From positions 1,552,222-1,616,221 of the forward strand of contig NZ_JWJG01000028.1 in the NCBI RefSeq assembly GCF_000818395.1: a DNA stretch of 64,000 nucleotides, read 5' to 3'. The number at the start of each line of letters is the position of its first letter. Within the stretch, counting starts at the first letter, position 1. The notes beneath the pieces are model-generated. The model worked only from the letters and a program-made list of their open reading frames with translations. It did not search any database and was not told the DNA's origin. Made by a program: the position numbers and the translations under genes. The DNA is from Noviherbaspirillum autotrophicum. Its GTDB lineage: Bacteria > Pseudomonadota > Gammaproteobacteria > Burkholderiales > Burkholderiaceae_D. This document shows, one piece after another, positions 55,834-64,000 of the stretch.

Positions 55834-56580
55834 TCAGCACATATGCTGACCACCATTGATTGCGATATTCGCCCCTGTCATAAAGCCGGCATCCTCTGAG
55901 CAAAGATATGCAATCAGGCTGGCGACTTCTGTCGGCTCGCCTAGCCGACCAACCGGTATCTCGGGAAGGATTTTCGTCTCAAGAATTTCTTTCGGAACCT
56001 TGGTGACCATCTTGGTGCGCAAATAGCCCGGCGAGACGGTATTGACAGTAATCCCCTTGCTCGCCACCTCCAGTGCCAGCGCCTTCGTAAAGCCATGCAG
56101 GCCAGCCTTCGCCGCCGAATAGTTGGCTTGTCCGAACGCGCCTTTTTGGCCGTTGACCGAAGAGATGTTGATGATGCGGCCCCATCGACTTTCGAGCATG
56201 CCGTGCAGCACAGGTTTCGTCATGTTAAACGCGCTGTCGAGGTTGGTTTCGATTACGGCGCGCCAGTCCTCCAGCGTCATTTTCTTCAACGTCGCATCGC
56301 GGGTGATGCCCGCATTGTTGACGAGCACATCAATGCGACCAAGATCGCCGACAACTTTCATCACGCCAGCCTCACAGGAGGCAAAATCGGACACGTTGAC
56401 CATGTACGCGGAAAACTCGAAGCCGGCTTCCTTTTGAGCCTTGAGCCATGCAGGAACGTGATCGTTGTTCGGTGAATACGTTGTGGCTACGCGATAGCCG
56501 GACGTGAACAGTTTCTGACAAATCGCTTCCCCCAAGCCTCCCATTCCGCCGGTAACCAGCGCTACTCGTTGTGCATCCAT
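55834..56580 (-). CDS. phaB: Acetoacetyl-CoA reductase PhaB
   Basis: NADPH-dependent reductase giving (R)-3-hydroxybutyryl-CoA, the monomer for polyhydroxybutyrate. 248 aa from ATG 56580 (AGAGAGGA upstream); the frame is open to 56670, but the family starts here. Seen: short-chain dehydrogenase cofactor motif TGGMGGLGEAIC, LVNNAGITRDATLKKM, and catalytic Ser140, Tyr154 and Lys158 (NISSVNGQKGAFGQANYSAAKAG). LRTKMVTKVP fits PhaB rather than FabG. It is separated from the usual phaC-phaA neighbours, so this is probably an extra phaB copy. Confidence 0.93.
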   Translation of the reverse strand: MDAQRVALVTGGMGGLGEAICQKLFTSGYRVATTYSPNNDHVPAWLKAQKEAGFEFSAYMVNVSDFASCEAGVMKVVGDLGRIDVLVNNAGITRDATLKKMTLEDWRAVIETNLDSAFNMTKPVLHGMLESRWGRIINISSVNGQKGAFGQANYSAAKAGLHGFTKALALEVASKGITVNTVSPGYLRTKMVTKVPKEILETKILPEIPVGRLGEPTEVASLIAYLCSEDAGFMTGANIAINGGQHMC

Positions 56581-57005
56581 ACTATCCTCTCTGACTTCAT
56601 GAAAAATATGCAGTGCCCCGCATGTGAACTGCATTTTGACGAGGCAAATCATTTTGCGCCCATCGCTCATGTGAGCGCGTGCGGTTTGTCAAAGCTGCGG
56701 CACCCGTCAGGAGCCTGCAATGTGTGCGTACGACGTTACTTAGCCGCGCCTTGCAAGGGCGTCGCCACGCACAAGAGCGCCGGCCATACGCTTGCCGCGT
56801 CCAGCATCAACTGCGACATTGACCGCTCTTTGGCATCTTAGAAATTCATCTCGATTCGAAAAATTTCTGCCGCTGTTTGGAAGTTCACTGCCGCCCTATC
56901 CAACCCATCGGGGCGAACCAGCCGCCGGTATAGCGGTCTATTGGGGAAAGCAACAGGTTCTGGAGGAAAAGGGATCGTGATCCTTCGCCGTGGTCACTAG
57001 TTACC
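56581..57005. other. Intergenic region upstream of phaB and of the unknown gene at 57006
   Basis: 425 bp. Short open frames exist but show no ribosome-binding site or recognisable family. It should carry the minus-strand phaB promoter and the plus-strand promoter of the next gene. Confidence 0.4.
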
Positions 57006-57593
57006 ATGTCACAGCATGGAGGCGAAGGCAGGCAACAGTCTGCTTCATTAGGCTATGAGCGAATGCAGCCCAGGTTCTACATTTCATATTCGCCGGGCAA
57101 ACTCGGTTCCGTGTTTGCGCTGTTTTACTTCGAGGCCGGCGCCGACCTCTATGGCTGGCATATCGAGGCCAGGAGCCTGTATTTTTCTGCTGCCTTCTTC
57201 ATGGTCGAGAACTTCTATGACAATCGTACGCCGCGCCTGTATCGCAGCGTGCAGGATGATGTCTACGGGCCATGGACTATTGACTATCCGCCGACTAAGG
57301 ATGAGATCCGCTGCCCGGTGCCTGAGTCGGTAGGACACGAACTGGAACGCCTTCAGTCCCGATTTGTCGAGGAATGGCTTTTCTTCAAGAATGACCTTCA
57401 CATCGAAGCTGAACTGGCGGCTTACGCGGCGCATGATATGCCGGCACAGGAAGTCAACATCAGGTCCAAGCGGCTAGCCCGTCTGCAAAAAACCGGAAAC
57501 ACATGGATATATATGCCCCCTGGGATCGATCTTAATGTGGTGCAGCTGCTGCGCAAATATTGGCGGCTGAGCGAAAAAGTCCCCGGGCACTAG
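57006..57593 (+). CDS. Hypothetical protein
   Basis: 195 aa, not recognised. The in-frame ATG at 57063 (after 19 Gln/Ser/Gly-rich residues) may be the true start, giving 176 aa from MQPRFYISYSPGKLG. Seen: no signal peptide or membrane helix; rich in aromatic residues (GADLYGWHIEARSLYFSAAFF, ENFYDNRTPRLYRS, GPWTIDYPP), one lone Cys (IRCPVPES), and a C-terminal basic segment IRSKRLARLQKTG followed by VVQLLRKYWRLSE. Codon use is like the neighbours, so it is probably a real gene. Convergent or tandem partners give no clue. Confidence 0.65.
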   Translation: MSQHGGEGRQQSASLGYERMQPRFYISYSPGKLGSVFALFYFEAGADLYGWHIEARSLYFSAAFFMVENFYDNRTPRLYRSVQDDVYGPWTIDYPPTKDEIRCPVPESVGHELERLQSRFVEEWLFFKNDLHIEAELAAYAAHDMPAQEVNIRSKRLARLQKTGNTWIYMPPGIDLNVVQLLRKYWRLSEKVPGH

Positions 57594-57905
57594 TAGCATC
57601 GCGCCTCCCCACATGCCGATTATTTCCTCCGGCCCCGGCAATCAAAGGCCGCTCTCGACCAACTCTGGAGGAAAACACCTATTTTCCGCCACATCCGCGC
57701 AATTGGCCGGTTGATCTCGCATAATAGCGCCGTGCCAGCGGTTATAATTACTGCTAAGCACTAGCACGCGGTGAGCAATTATTCAAGGCGCTGGAACGGG
57801 CTGCATCTTTCATGCGGCCCGTTCCATTTGACCGGCCCGCTTCGATTTCTTGCTTATCAAGCGCGTGCGTGAAATGACGCAGGCGCATTCATTCCAGGCA
57901 CTTTT
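57594..57905. other. Intergenic region upstream of minC
   Basis: 312 bp without a gene. A TATAAT hexamer at 57743-57748 could be a -10 box, although no good -35 is at the right distance. A hairpin follows at 57793-57825. The region probably holds the minCDE promoter and leader. Confidence 0.45.
57793..57825 (+). terminator. Hairpin in the minC leader
   Basis: GGAACGGGC ... GCCCGTTCC, a perfect 9-bp stem with a 15-nt loop, followed by ATTTGACC, only weakly U-rich. It may terminate a short upstream transcript or attenuate min expression. Confidence 0.45.
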
Positions 57906-58658
57906 ATGTCCAAGACTCAAAGCAACAAGCCGATAGAGATCAAGATTTCAACCGTCGTGGCGGTATCCGCCCTCTTGCGTTCGCATGATCTGGCAACGCT
58001 GGATGGCGCGATGAAGTCGATGACTGGCGGCGCGCCTGATTATTTTGACCACGAGTTCGCAGTCCTCGATGTCGCAGGCTGCGATTTCAGCCAGGGCAGC
58101 GTGGACTGGCCTGCGGTAATTAGCCTGTTCCGGTCCTACAACCTCAATCCGGTTGCAGTGCGCGGCGCACCGGCCGGCATGGAGCAGGACATTCTTTCGC
58201 ACGGCCTGAGCATCGATACGCTGGCCAAGCCGCGCCAGGAAACCCCGCAGGAAGAACCGGCTGTCGCAGCACAGCCGGAACCGCCTGTCGCTATCGAAGC
58301 GGCTCCAGCCGCGCCGGTGCCGGTACCCGCCATGATCATCGACACCCCTGTACGTGCCGGGCAGCGCATTTATGCGCGCGGAGCCGACCTGGTTGTCATG
58401 GCCGTAGTCAATCCAGGCGCCGAATTGATCGCGGATGGCTGCATCCATGTCTATGCGCCGTTGCGCGGGCGCGCTCTAGCCGGCGCCAGCGGCAATGCGG
58501 AGGCCCGGATTTTTGCGCTGAGCATGGAAGCCGAACTGGTTTCCATCGCTGGCATGTATCGCACGTTTGAAAGCGGCCTGCCGCCGGAGCTGGCGAAGAA
58601 GCCGGCCCAGGTCCGGCTGGCCGGTGACCGGATCGATGTATCATCCATCCGAGCTTAA
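57906..58658 (+). CDS. minC: Septum site-determining protein MinC
   Basis: Inhibits FtsZ polymerisation away from midcell. 250 aa. Seen: MinC_N domain (residues about 8-110, IEIKISTVVAVSALLRSHDL), a Pro/Ala-rich linker (EPAVAAQPEPPVAIEAAPAA, about 115-145), and the MinC_C beta-helix (GQRIYARGADLVVMAVVNPG, HVYAPLRGRALAGASGN, ISSIRA-type end) that binds MinD. First gene of minCDE, 29 bp before minD. Confidence 0.97.
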   Translation: MSKTQSNKPIEIKISTVVAVSALLRSHDLATLDGAMKSMTGGAPDYFDHEFAVLDVAGCDFSQGSVDWPAVISLFRSYNLNPVAVRGAPAGMEQDILSHGLSIDTLAKPRQETPQEEPAVAAQPEPPVAIEAAPAAPVPVPAMIIDTPVRAGQRIYARGADLVVMAVVNPGAELIADGCIHVYAPLRGRALAGASGNAEARIFALSMEAELVSIAGMYRTFESGLPPELAKKPAQVRLAGDRIDVSSIRA

Positions 58659-58687
58659 TTTTCGTATTTTCTGGAAGGAGTCTGTTT

Positions 58688-59503
58688 GTGGCGAAAATCA
58701 TTGTTGTAACGTCGGGTAAGGGAGGCGTAGGCAAAACCACCTCCAGCGCCAGCTTCGCATCGGGTCTCGCCCTGCGCGGCCACAAGACGGCCGTGATCGA
58801 TTTCGACGTCGGCCTGCGCAATCTCGACCTGATCATGGGTTGCGAGCGGCGCGTCGTGTACGACCTCATCAATGTGATCAACAATGAAGCGACGCTCAAC
58901 CAGGCGCTGATCAAGGACAAGCATTGCGAAAACCTGTTCGTTCTGCCGGCCTCGCAGACACGCGACAAGGATGCGTTGTCGGAGGAAGGCGTCGAGCGCG
59001 TGCTGAATGATCTCGACAAGATGGGCTTCGAGTACATCGTGTGCGACTCTCCGGCCGGCATCGAGCACGGCGCGGTGATGGCATTGACCTTTGCCGACGA
59101 GGCGATCGTCGTGACCAATCCGGAGGTCTCGTCGGTGCGCGACTCGGACCGTATCCTCGGGATCATCCAAGCTAAATCGCGTCGCGCGCTCAACGGTCAG
59201 GAACCGGTCAAGGAGCATCTGCTGCTGACGCGTTACGTACCCAAGCGCGTCGAAGCCGGAGAAATGCTGTCGTTTACGGATGTGCAGGAAATCCTGCGTA
59301 TTCCCTTAATCGGCATTATCCCGGAATCGGAATCCGTCCTGCACGCATCGAACCAGGGGCAGCCGGCGATTCATATGGCTGGCAGCGATGTCTCCGAAGC
59401 GTACAAGGATGTTGTCGCGCGCTTTCTCGGAAACGAAGTTCCGCTGCGCTTTACCGCTTATGAAAAACCTGGGCTGTTCCAGCGGATTTTTAAAGGCAAG
59501 TAA
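58688..59503 (+). CDS. minD: Septum site-determining ATPase MinD
   Basis: Membrane-cycling ATPase that recruits MinC and oscillates with MinE. 271 aa. Starts with GTG at 58688, AAGGAG 7 nt upstream. Seen: deviant Walker [10 protein letters not shown] (residues 10-18), switch region [29 protein letters not shown], and the C-terminal amphipathic membrane-targeting helix [11 protein letters not shown]. Only 2 bp separate it from minE. Confidence 0.98.
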   Translation: MAKIIVVTSGKGGVGKTTSSASFASGLALRGHKTAVIDFDVGLRNLDLIMGCERRVVYDLINVINNEATLNQALIKDKHCENLFVLPASQTRDKDALSEEGVERVLNDLDKMGFEYIVCDSPAGIEHGAVMALTFADEAIVVTNPEVSSVRDSDRILGIIQAKSRRALNGQEPVKEHLLLTRYVPKRVEAGEMLSFTDVQEILRIPLIGIIPESESVLHASNQGQPAIHMAGSDVSEAYKDVVARFLGNEVPLRFTAYEKPGLFQRIFKGK

Positions 59504-59505
59504 AC

Positions 59506-59757
59506 ATGGCGCTACTCTCATTCTTATTCAATAACAAACCGAAGAGCGCGAGTGCGGCCAAGGAGCGCCTGCAAGTCATTATCGCACGTGAGCGCAATGG
59601 CCGCGACGGCCCGGATTTCCTGCCGGCCTTGCACAAGGAACTGATCCAAGTCATTTCCAAATATGCGAAGGTCAATGCAGACGACATCAAGATCTCGCTT
59701 GATCGTCAAGGCAATCTGGAAGTGCTTGATGTGAATGTCGTTTTGCCGGACGCATAA
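59506..59757 (+). CDS. minE: Cell division topological specificity factor MinE
   Basis: Stimulates MinD ATPase and confines the MinCD inhibitor to the poles. 83 aa. Seen: membrane-binding N-terminus [11 protein letters not shown], the MinD-contact helix [19 protein letters not shown], and the dimerisation domain [19 protein letters not shown] with [13 protein letters not shown] at the end. Last gene of the min operon. Confidence 0.98.
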   Translation: MALLSFLFNNKPKSASAAKERLQVIIARERNGRDGPDFLPALHKELIQVISKYAKVNADDIKISLDRQGNLEVLDVNVVLPDA

Positions 59758-59827
59758 CAAGTCACACGGCAGTATCGATGTTTTGCGGGCCCGTGGGCAA
59801 CGATCATGGATCCAACTTGGAAGGAAA

Positions 59828-59851
59828 GGCGCAGGCCATCATGCCTGCGCC
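59828..59851. terminator. Hairpin between minE and the convergent small gene
   Basis: GGCGCAGGC-CATCAT-GCCTGCGCC, a perfect 9-bp stem. Plus strand is followed by ATATATTTC and minus strand by TTTCCTT. Probably a bidirectional terminator with weak U-runs. Confidence 0.65.
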
Positions 59852-59885
59852 ATATATTTCACCTCTGTCGAAGCGACATCCGCAA

Positions 59886-60212
59886 TCAGTGCAACTGGTG
59901 CTTCAGGTCGGATAGCTCGCGATGCGCCTGCATGACGGCGCTTCTCAATTCACCATCAACATTCCCTGAATTTTCGCATGCATCCTTGGCGCGATCGCCC
60001 AGATCTTCCAGATCATCGATGCACTGGCGAATCTGATTTTCATCCTGCCCCTGAATCAAGCTCCTTGCCTGCATGGCCCGCTGGTCCAGTTGCTGGATGC
60101 TGTCCTTCAAATCCATTGGAAGATTGGTTGCAGACTGACAGCATTCAGCTGCGTGATGGATGGTGTTTTCGATTTGATTGAAGCGTTGCTGGATTTCGTT
60201 TGCGCGCAACAT
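59886..60212 (-). CDS. Small helical hypothetical protein
   Basis: 108 aa, predicted all-helical and soluble. Seen: RANEIQQRFNQIENTIHHAAE, a Cys pair HAAECCQSA, LDQRAMQARSLIQGQDENQI, and DLEDLGDRAKDACEN with acidic heptad-like repeats suggesting a coiled coil. A strong ribosome-binding site (AGGAGAGG, 5 nt before ATG 60212) supports a real gene. I do not recognise the family. It is convergent with minE and divergent from the next gene. The Cys residues could be structural or redox-active; unknown. Confidence 0.75.
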   Translation of the reverse strand: MLRANEIQQRFNQIENTIHHAAECCQSATNLPMDLKDSIQQLDQRAMQARSLIQGQDENQIRQCIDDLEDLGDRAKDACENSGNVDGELRSAVMQAHRELSDLKHQLH

Positions 60213-60511
60213 GGTACCTCTCCTATCCGTTGTTGATACAAGTAAAAGGCCGCGGGTATATTTGATGAATGATCAACAATGGAGTTCCAAGGATGCCGCA
60301 CCGCTGCGATTGATTAAAGAAATCGGAACCATCCGACCATAGAATGATGTTACCGGCGTTGGCACACTGGAATGCGCTCCACACAGAGAGCGATTGCGAA
60401 CGCTGTCCGGATGCAGCCCTGTGAGCCGAACTTATGCAATTGCGGCAAGTCCAAATGACAAGGGGGCCTTATTCCGATGCGTCCGGCGTCATCTGCGGCT
60501 AGGAGGTCACC
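60213..60511. other. Divergent intergenic region between two small genes
   Basis: About 300 bp. No gene, repeat or clear promoter recognised. It must contain the promoters for both flanking genes. AGGAGG precedes ATG 60512. Confidence 0.4.
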
Positions 60512-60877
60512 ATGAAGAAGGTTGGGCCTGCAATCATTTTGTACCTGCTGCTCGCATTGCTGACAAATAGCTCTGCATGGGCGCATCAGCAATATCGTCA
60601 TTGGCATGGCCATACGCACTCCAGCGTCGGTGTTTTTGTCGGCGTCCCGATCGTCCCGCCGGTGCACTACCGGTCGCCCACCTACTATGCCTATCCGCCA
60701 ATTGTCGCCGTGCCTGCGCCTCCCCCCATCTATATCGAGCAAGGCGGGCATGACATCGACGAGCAGCCGAATTACTGGTGGTACTACTGCCCACTGCCGC
60801 AAGGCTATTACCCGTATGTGCAACGGTGCCCGCAAGGCTGGAAGCGTGTGGCGCCGCAACCTCCTGATTTGCAATAA
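60512..60877 (+). CDS. Secreted Tyr/Pro/His-rich hypothetical protein
   Basis: 121 aa with a Sec signal peptide (MKKVGPAIILYLLLALLTNSS, cleavage likely after AWA at about residue 24). The mature part is rich in His, Tyr and Pro: HQQYRHWHGHTHSS, a short hydrophobic VGVFVGVPIVPP, then YYAYPPIVAVPAPPPIYIEQ. It ends with the motif YWWYYCPLPQGYYPYVQRCP followed by GWKRVAPQP. This YYC...YYPYV..C..GW tail is common in small Burkholderiales envelope proteins of unknown function (from memory). The two Cys may form a disulfide. The lipoprotein gene starts 6 bp downstream, so they are co-transcribed. Confidence 0.8.
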   Translation: MKKVGPAIILYLLLALLTNSSAWAHQQYRHWHGHTHSSVGVFVGVPIVPPVHYRSPTYYAYPPIVAVPAPPPIYIEQGGHDIDEQPNYWWYYCPLPQGYYPYVQRCPQGWKRVAPQPPDLQ

Positions 60878-60883
60878 CGTGTC

Positions 60884-61402
60884 ATGTGCACCGCACAATC
60901 CTTGAAGTGGACTGCCTTCGTCATGACGATGACACTCGCCGCATGCACCACCGTACCGCCGAACGAGCCCAGCGTACTGGTGCTACCCGGTACGGGGAAG
61001 AGCTTTGAACAGTTCCGCGTCGATAACGCCGAGTGCAAGCAGTTTGCCCAGGAGCAGACCGGAGGACGCACGCCGGATAGCGTGGCATTCGACAGCGGAG
61101 TGCGCAGCGCCGCCGTCGGCACAGTTCTTGGCGCCGCAGCGGGCGCTGCGATCAACGGCAGGCAGGGTGCCGGGGTGGGCGCTGGCAGCGGGGTGGCCCT
61201 TGGCGGACTGGCGGGGACCGAAACCGGCCAGAGTTCCGCCGAGCGCCTGCAACAGCGCTATGACTTCGGCTACGAACAGTGCATGTACGCGAAGGGACAT
61301 CGCGTTCCCGTCTCTGGCGGCGACCTGATGAACGATTTCTTCCGCGGGCGCGGCGGACAACATTATGTCGCTCCACCGCCCCCTGCGGCTCCGCGCCAGT
61401 AG
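60884..61402 (+). CDS. Glycine-zipper outer-membrane lipoprotein
   Basis: 172 aa lipoprotein. Seen: signal peptide with lipobox LAAC (Cys21, [12 protein letters not shown]), a domain [20 protein letters not shown], a glycine-zipper pair [20 protein letters not shown] and [17 protein letters not shown], then [18 protein letters not shown] and a Pro-rich end. This matches the YMGG/Gly-zipper lipoprotein type. It starts 6 bp after the secreted Tyr-rich protein. It probably sits in the outer membrane and helps envelope stability; exact role unknown. No clear Shine-Dalgarno, so translation may be coupled. Confidence 0.85.
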   Translation: MCTAQSLKWTAFVMTMTLAACTTVPPNEPSVLVLPGTGKSFEQFRVDNAECKQFAQEQTGGRTPDSVAFDSGVRSAAVGTVLGAAAGAAINGRQGAGVGAGSGVALGGLAGTETGQSSAERLQQRYDFGYEQCMYAKGHRVPVSGGDLMNDFFRGRGGQHYVAPPPPAAPRQ

Positions 61403-61458
61403 CCCTCTACCCCGGCCGCCCTCCGGCACAAGGCATTTCCGGTACAATCCGCCCCACC

Positions 61459-63681
61459 ATGAATGCACCTCCGAACCTGTTTTCCTACCCCCGTTACCGG
61501 CCCGATTACACCATCGCAGCCCCATTTCTGCCGATGTCCCGCAAGGAAATGGATGCGCTCGGATGGGATTCCTGCGACGTCATCCTGATCACCGGCGATG
61601 CCTACATTGACCATCCAAGTTTCGGCATGGCGCTGATCGGACGTTTATTGGAAAAGCAAGGTTTCCGTGTCGGCATCATCAGCCAGCCGGATTGGCATTC
61701 GGCGGAACCATTCCGCGCACTTGGCAAACCGAACCTGTATTTCGGCATCACGGCCGGCAATATGGATTCCATGATCAATCGGTATACCGCCGATCGCAAG
61801 ATCCGCTCGGATGACGCCTATACCGCCAATGCCGAGCCGAACAAGCGCCCCGATCGCGCGCTGACGGTATACGCCCAGCGCGCGCGCGAAGCCTATCCTG
61901 AGACGGCTATCATCATCGGCAGCATCGAAGCCAGCCTGCGACGCATCGCCCATTATGACTACTGGTCCGACAAGGTACGCCGCTCGGTATTGCCGGATTC
62001 GAAGGCCGATCTCCTGTTGTTCGGTAATGCCGAACGTGCATTGGTCGCCCTGACGCACCGCCTGGCAGCAGGCGAATCGATCAAGGCGATCCGCGATCTG
62101 CGCGGCACCGCCTTCATGGTGCCGCCCGGGTGGAAGCCGGCAGCCGACTGGAGCGAAGCCAATTCAACCCGTGTCGATACGCCGGGAAGGGTCGAGGCGC
62201 ATCCCGATCCCTATGCAATGAAGGAAAAAAATGCCGAAAGCTGTTCGACCGAGGGCAAGCCGGCCGAACAGCCGGTGCTGATCCTCAGTCGCGAAGAGCG
62301 GCAAGCCGCGCTGAAGGAACAGCACAACAAGACGGTGGTGCGCCTGCCCTCCTACGAGCAAGTCAAGGACGACCCGGTAATGTACGCGCATGCGTCGCGC
62401 GTCTTTCACCTTGAATCCAACCCCGGCAACGCACGCGCCCTGGTGCAGGCCCACGGCGAGCGCGACGTCTGGCTCAACCCGCCACCCCTGCCGCTGGCGA
62501 TGGACGAGATGGACGGCATCTATGACGTCCCCTATGCGCGATCACCGCATCCGAGCTACGGCAAGGCGCGCATCCCGGCATGGGAAATGATCCGCTTCTC
62601 GGTCAACATCATGCGCGGCTGCTTTGGCGGATGCACCTTCTGTTCGATTACAGAACATGAGGGTCGCATCATCCAGAGCCGGTCGGAGCCGTCCATCCTG
62701 CACGAACTCGAACAGATCCGAGACAAGACCAAAGGCTTCACCGGCACCATCTCGGACCTGGGCGGACCGACGGCCAACATGTATCGCCTCGCATGCAAGG
62801 ACAAGAAGATCGAGGAAACCTGTCGTCGCCCCTCCTGCGTGTATCCGAGCATCTGTGTCAACATGAGCACCGATCACAGCAAACTGATCCAGCTATACCG
62901 CAAAGCGCGCGCCATCCCCGGCATCAAGAAAATCCTGATCGGTTCCGGCCTGCGTTACGACCTCGCGGTACGCTCGCCCGAATACGTGAAAGAACTGGTG
63001 ACGCACCATGTCGGCGGCTTGCTGAAAATCGCCCCGGAACATTCCGAAGAAGGCCCGCTGTCAAAAATGATGAAGCCGGGGATGGGCGCTTACTACAAGT
63101 TCAAGGAACTGTTCGAGAAGTATTCGAAAGAAGCGGGCAAGGAACAGTACCTGATCCCGTACTTCATCGCAGCCCATCCCGGCACCACCGATGAAGACAT
63201 GCTCAACCTGGCGCTCTGGCTGAAAAAGAATAACTTCCGCCTCGACCAGGTGCAGGCGTTTGTGCCGACGCCGATGGCCACCGCTACCGCGATGTACCAT
63301 AGCCGCAAGAATCCGCTGCACAAGGTCACGGCCGATTCGGAGACGGTTGAGACCCCGCGCGCCGGTAAAGTACGGCGCCTTCACAAGGCTTTCCTGCGCT
63401 ATCACGATCCGGAAAACTGGGAAATTTTGCGCGAAGCGCTCGTCCGCATGGGGCGCTCCGACCTGATCGGAAACAGCGAAAGACATTTAGTCCCACGCTA
63501 TACCCCGACGCATGCGCTGGCCGCCATCGAGCGGAGCAAGGAAACGCCAGGCCCGGACAAGCTTGCGAAAAAATTTGGCCAAAACAAGCCGCGTCCGGGA
63601 GCGGCGGTGGTTCGTACCCCGGCCAATAGCCGTCCGATGCCCAAAAAGCCTCCACAAGCCTTGAAAGGCGGGAGAAAATAG
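61459..63681 (+). CDS. YgiQ-family radical SAM protein
   Basis: 740 aa from ATG 61459. The frame is open further upstream into the lipoprotein gene, but [20 protein letters not shown] fits the family start. Seen: N-terminal YgiQ domain ([20 protein letters not shown]), radical SAM cluster motif CFGGCTFC ([19 protein letters not shown]), [15 protein letters not shown] with extra cysteines ([13 protein letters not shown]), [19 protein letters not shown], and [15 protein letters not shown]. The C-terminus is a basic Lys/Pro-rich tail. The family function is not established. Cytoplasmic Fe-S enzyme, presumably loaded by the ISC system encoded in this window. Confidence 0.95.
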   Translation: MNAPPNLFSYPRYRPDYTIAAPFLPMSRKEMDALGWDSCDVILITGDAYIDHPSFGMALIGRLLEKQGFRVGIISQPDWHSAEPFRALGKPNLYFGITAGNMDSMINRYTADRKIRSDDAYTANAEPNKRPDRALTVYAQRAREAYPETAIIIGSIEASLRRIAHYDYWSDKVRRSVLPDSKADLLLFGNAERALVALTHRLAAGESIKAIRDLRGTAFMVPPGWKPAADWSEANSTRVDTPGRVEAHPDPYAMKEKNAESCSTEGKPAEQPVLILSREERQAALKEQHNKTVVRLPSYEQVKDDPVMYAHASRVFHLESNPGNARALVQAHGERDVWLNPPPLPLAMDEMDGIYDVPYARSPHPSYGKARIPAWEMIRFSVNIMRGCFGGCTFCSITEHEGRIIQSRSEPSILHELEQIRDKTKGFTGTISDLGGPTANMYRLACKDKKIEETCRRPSCVYPSICVNMSTDHSKLIQLYRKARAIPGIKKILIGSGLRYDLAVRSPEYVKELVTHHVGGLLKIAPEHSEEGPLSKMMKPGMGAYYKFKELFEKYSKEAGKEQYLIPYFIAAHPGTTDEDMLNLALWLKKNNFRLDQVQAFVPTPMATATAMYHSRKNPLHKVTADSETVETPRAGKVRRLHKAFLRYHDPENWEILREALVRMGRSDLIGNSERHLVPRYTPTHALAAIERSKETPGPDKLAKKFGQNKPRPGAAVVRTPANSRPMPKKPPQALKGGRK

Positions 63682-63795
63682 CGCAGCCTTGTCCATTACG
63701 CGGCTAACGCGCTCTTTTTATATCGACGCATCTGCCTTGCTCAGTTATAAAAAAACAGAATAACTGGTATCACCACAATAAAGCAGACTTACATA

Positions 63796-63880
63796 GGGTG
63801 GGGAGATATAGTGGAATTGTCTCCTCCAACTCTCCTTGAATTGGATTTAGCCCGCAACCGAAAGGTGTGCGGGCTTTTTT
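63796..63880 (+). ncRNA. Possible small RNA ending in an intrinsic terminator
   Basis: An about 85-nt stretch folds by eye into three hairpins: GGGGAGA with TCTCCTC, CCAA with TTGG, and the terminator. TACATA (63790-63795) or TTGCTC-N17-ATAACT (63737-63765) could be promoter elements but are poor. No ORF fits. It may alternatively be the trailer of a longer transcript. Confidence 0.35.
63849..63880 (+). terminator. Intrinsic terminator near the right edge
   Basis: AGCCCGCA (63849-63856) pairs with TGCGGGCT (63868-63875), extended by ACC-GAAA-GGT with one bulge, then TTTTTT. Strong stem and U-run on the plus strand. Confidence 0.88.
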
Positions 63881-64000
63881 TTACCCGTCGGAATTGTTCC
63901 TCGCCGCTGTGGCGCAGTATTTCGCGATGACCAGATAATGTTGAGGGATTGCATGCCCCGACTCTAATCAACGCATAAATTTTCTTTAAAATCAACGCGC

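Larger units (their letters stand above)
63682..64000. other. Right-end intergenic region
   Basis: About 320 bp with no protein gene visible. Just after ygiQ, CGCG-GCTAA-CGCG then CTCTTTTTA (63699-63719) may be a weak terminator. Further right lies the hairpin-rich segment listed separately as a possible small RNA. Confidence 0.4.

Noticed and set aside
56569-56841. 90-codon Cys-rich frame on the plus strand
   Set aside because: A CPAC motif suggested a zinc ribbon, but the frame begins inside phaB on the opposite strand, lacks a ribosome-binding site and has an unlikely composition.
1-64000. CRISPR array, insertion sequence, prophage or integrase
   Set aside because: No direct-repeat array, transposase, terminal inverted repeats or phage genes were seen in the window.

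Overview
The window looks like chromosomal DNA of a betaproteobacterium of the order Burkholderiales, most plausibly Oxalobacteraceae (Herbaspirillum/Noviherbaspirillum/Massilia type). This is inferred from the GC-rich coding style, the complete iscRSUA-hscBA-fdx-iscX operon, the polyhydroxybutyrate genes (phasin, phaB), minCDE, and the pairing of a COG4255-type gene with recJ followed by prfB and lysS. No phage, transposase, integrase, CRISPR array or rRNA was seen. There is one tRNA (Asn).

Region 1 (1-1798) holds the lipoprotein-release transporter genes lolD (cut by the window edge) and lolC/E. Region 2 (1889-28207) is dominated by alpha-glucan and trehalose metabolism. One tightly packed minus-strand operon of about 18 kb runs glgE - treS/maltokinase - glgB - glgX - treZ - malQ - treY, with 2-18 bp gaps or overlaps in most places. 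A divergent GH13 glucosidase-like gene, a second glgX and glgA follow. TreS/maltokinase plus GlgE and GlgB build branched glucan from trehalose. GlgA builds it from ADP-glucose. GlgX and MalQ trim it, and TreY-TreZ turn it back into trehalose. A lower-GC pair (O-antigen-ligase-like membrane protein and a GT9 glycosyltransferase, 21932-24293) interrupts the block and looks acquired.

Region 3 (28267-35201) is housekeeping: a DUF4404-like protein, a COG4255-like protein, recJ, prfB with its programmed frameshift, lysS and a glycine-zipper envelope protein. Region 4 (35276-41110) is the complete ISC iron-sulfur operon on the minus strand, with two tandem IscR-type operators over a good promoter and an internal terminator between iscA and hscB. 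Region 5 (41225-47738) has a secreted barrel-like protein, a low-molecular-weight phosphatase, a uracil-DNA-glycosylase-like protein without the catalytic Asp, uvrB, an aromatic aminotransferase and tRNA-Asn.

Region 6 (48054-56580) is the most unusual part. It contains a UbiU-like U32 protein that has lost cluster cysteines, a CHASE-like sensor histidine kinase, a second PAS kinase whose phospho-acceptor His is Tyr, a NarL/FixJ response regulator, a cysteine-poor Crp/Fnr regulator, and then phasin and phaB. Inverted repeats resembling GacA boxes (TGTAGG-N6-CCTACA) sit in two intergenic regions of this cluster. I infer a redox- or oxygen-linked regulatory module that may control polyhydroxybutyrate or respiratory genes. 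This is the best candidate for something undescribed.

Region 7 (57006-64000) has an unknown protein, minCDE, small unknown and envelope proteins, and a YgiQ-type radical SAM protein, with a terminator and a possible small RNA at the right end.
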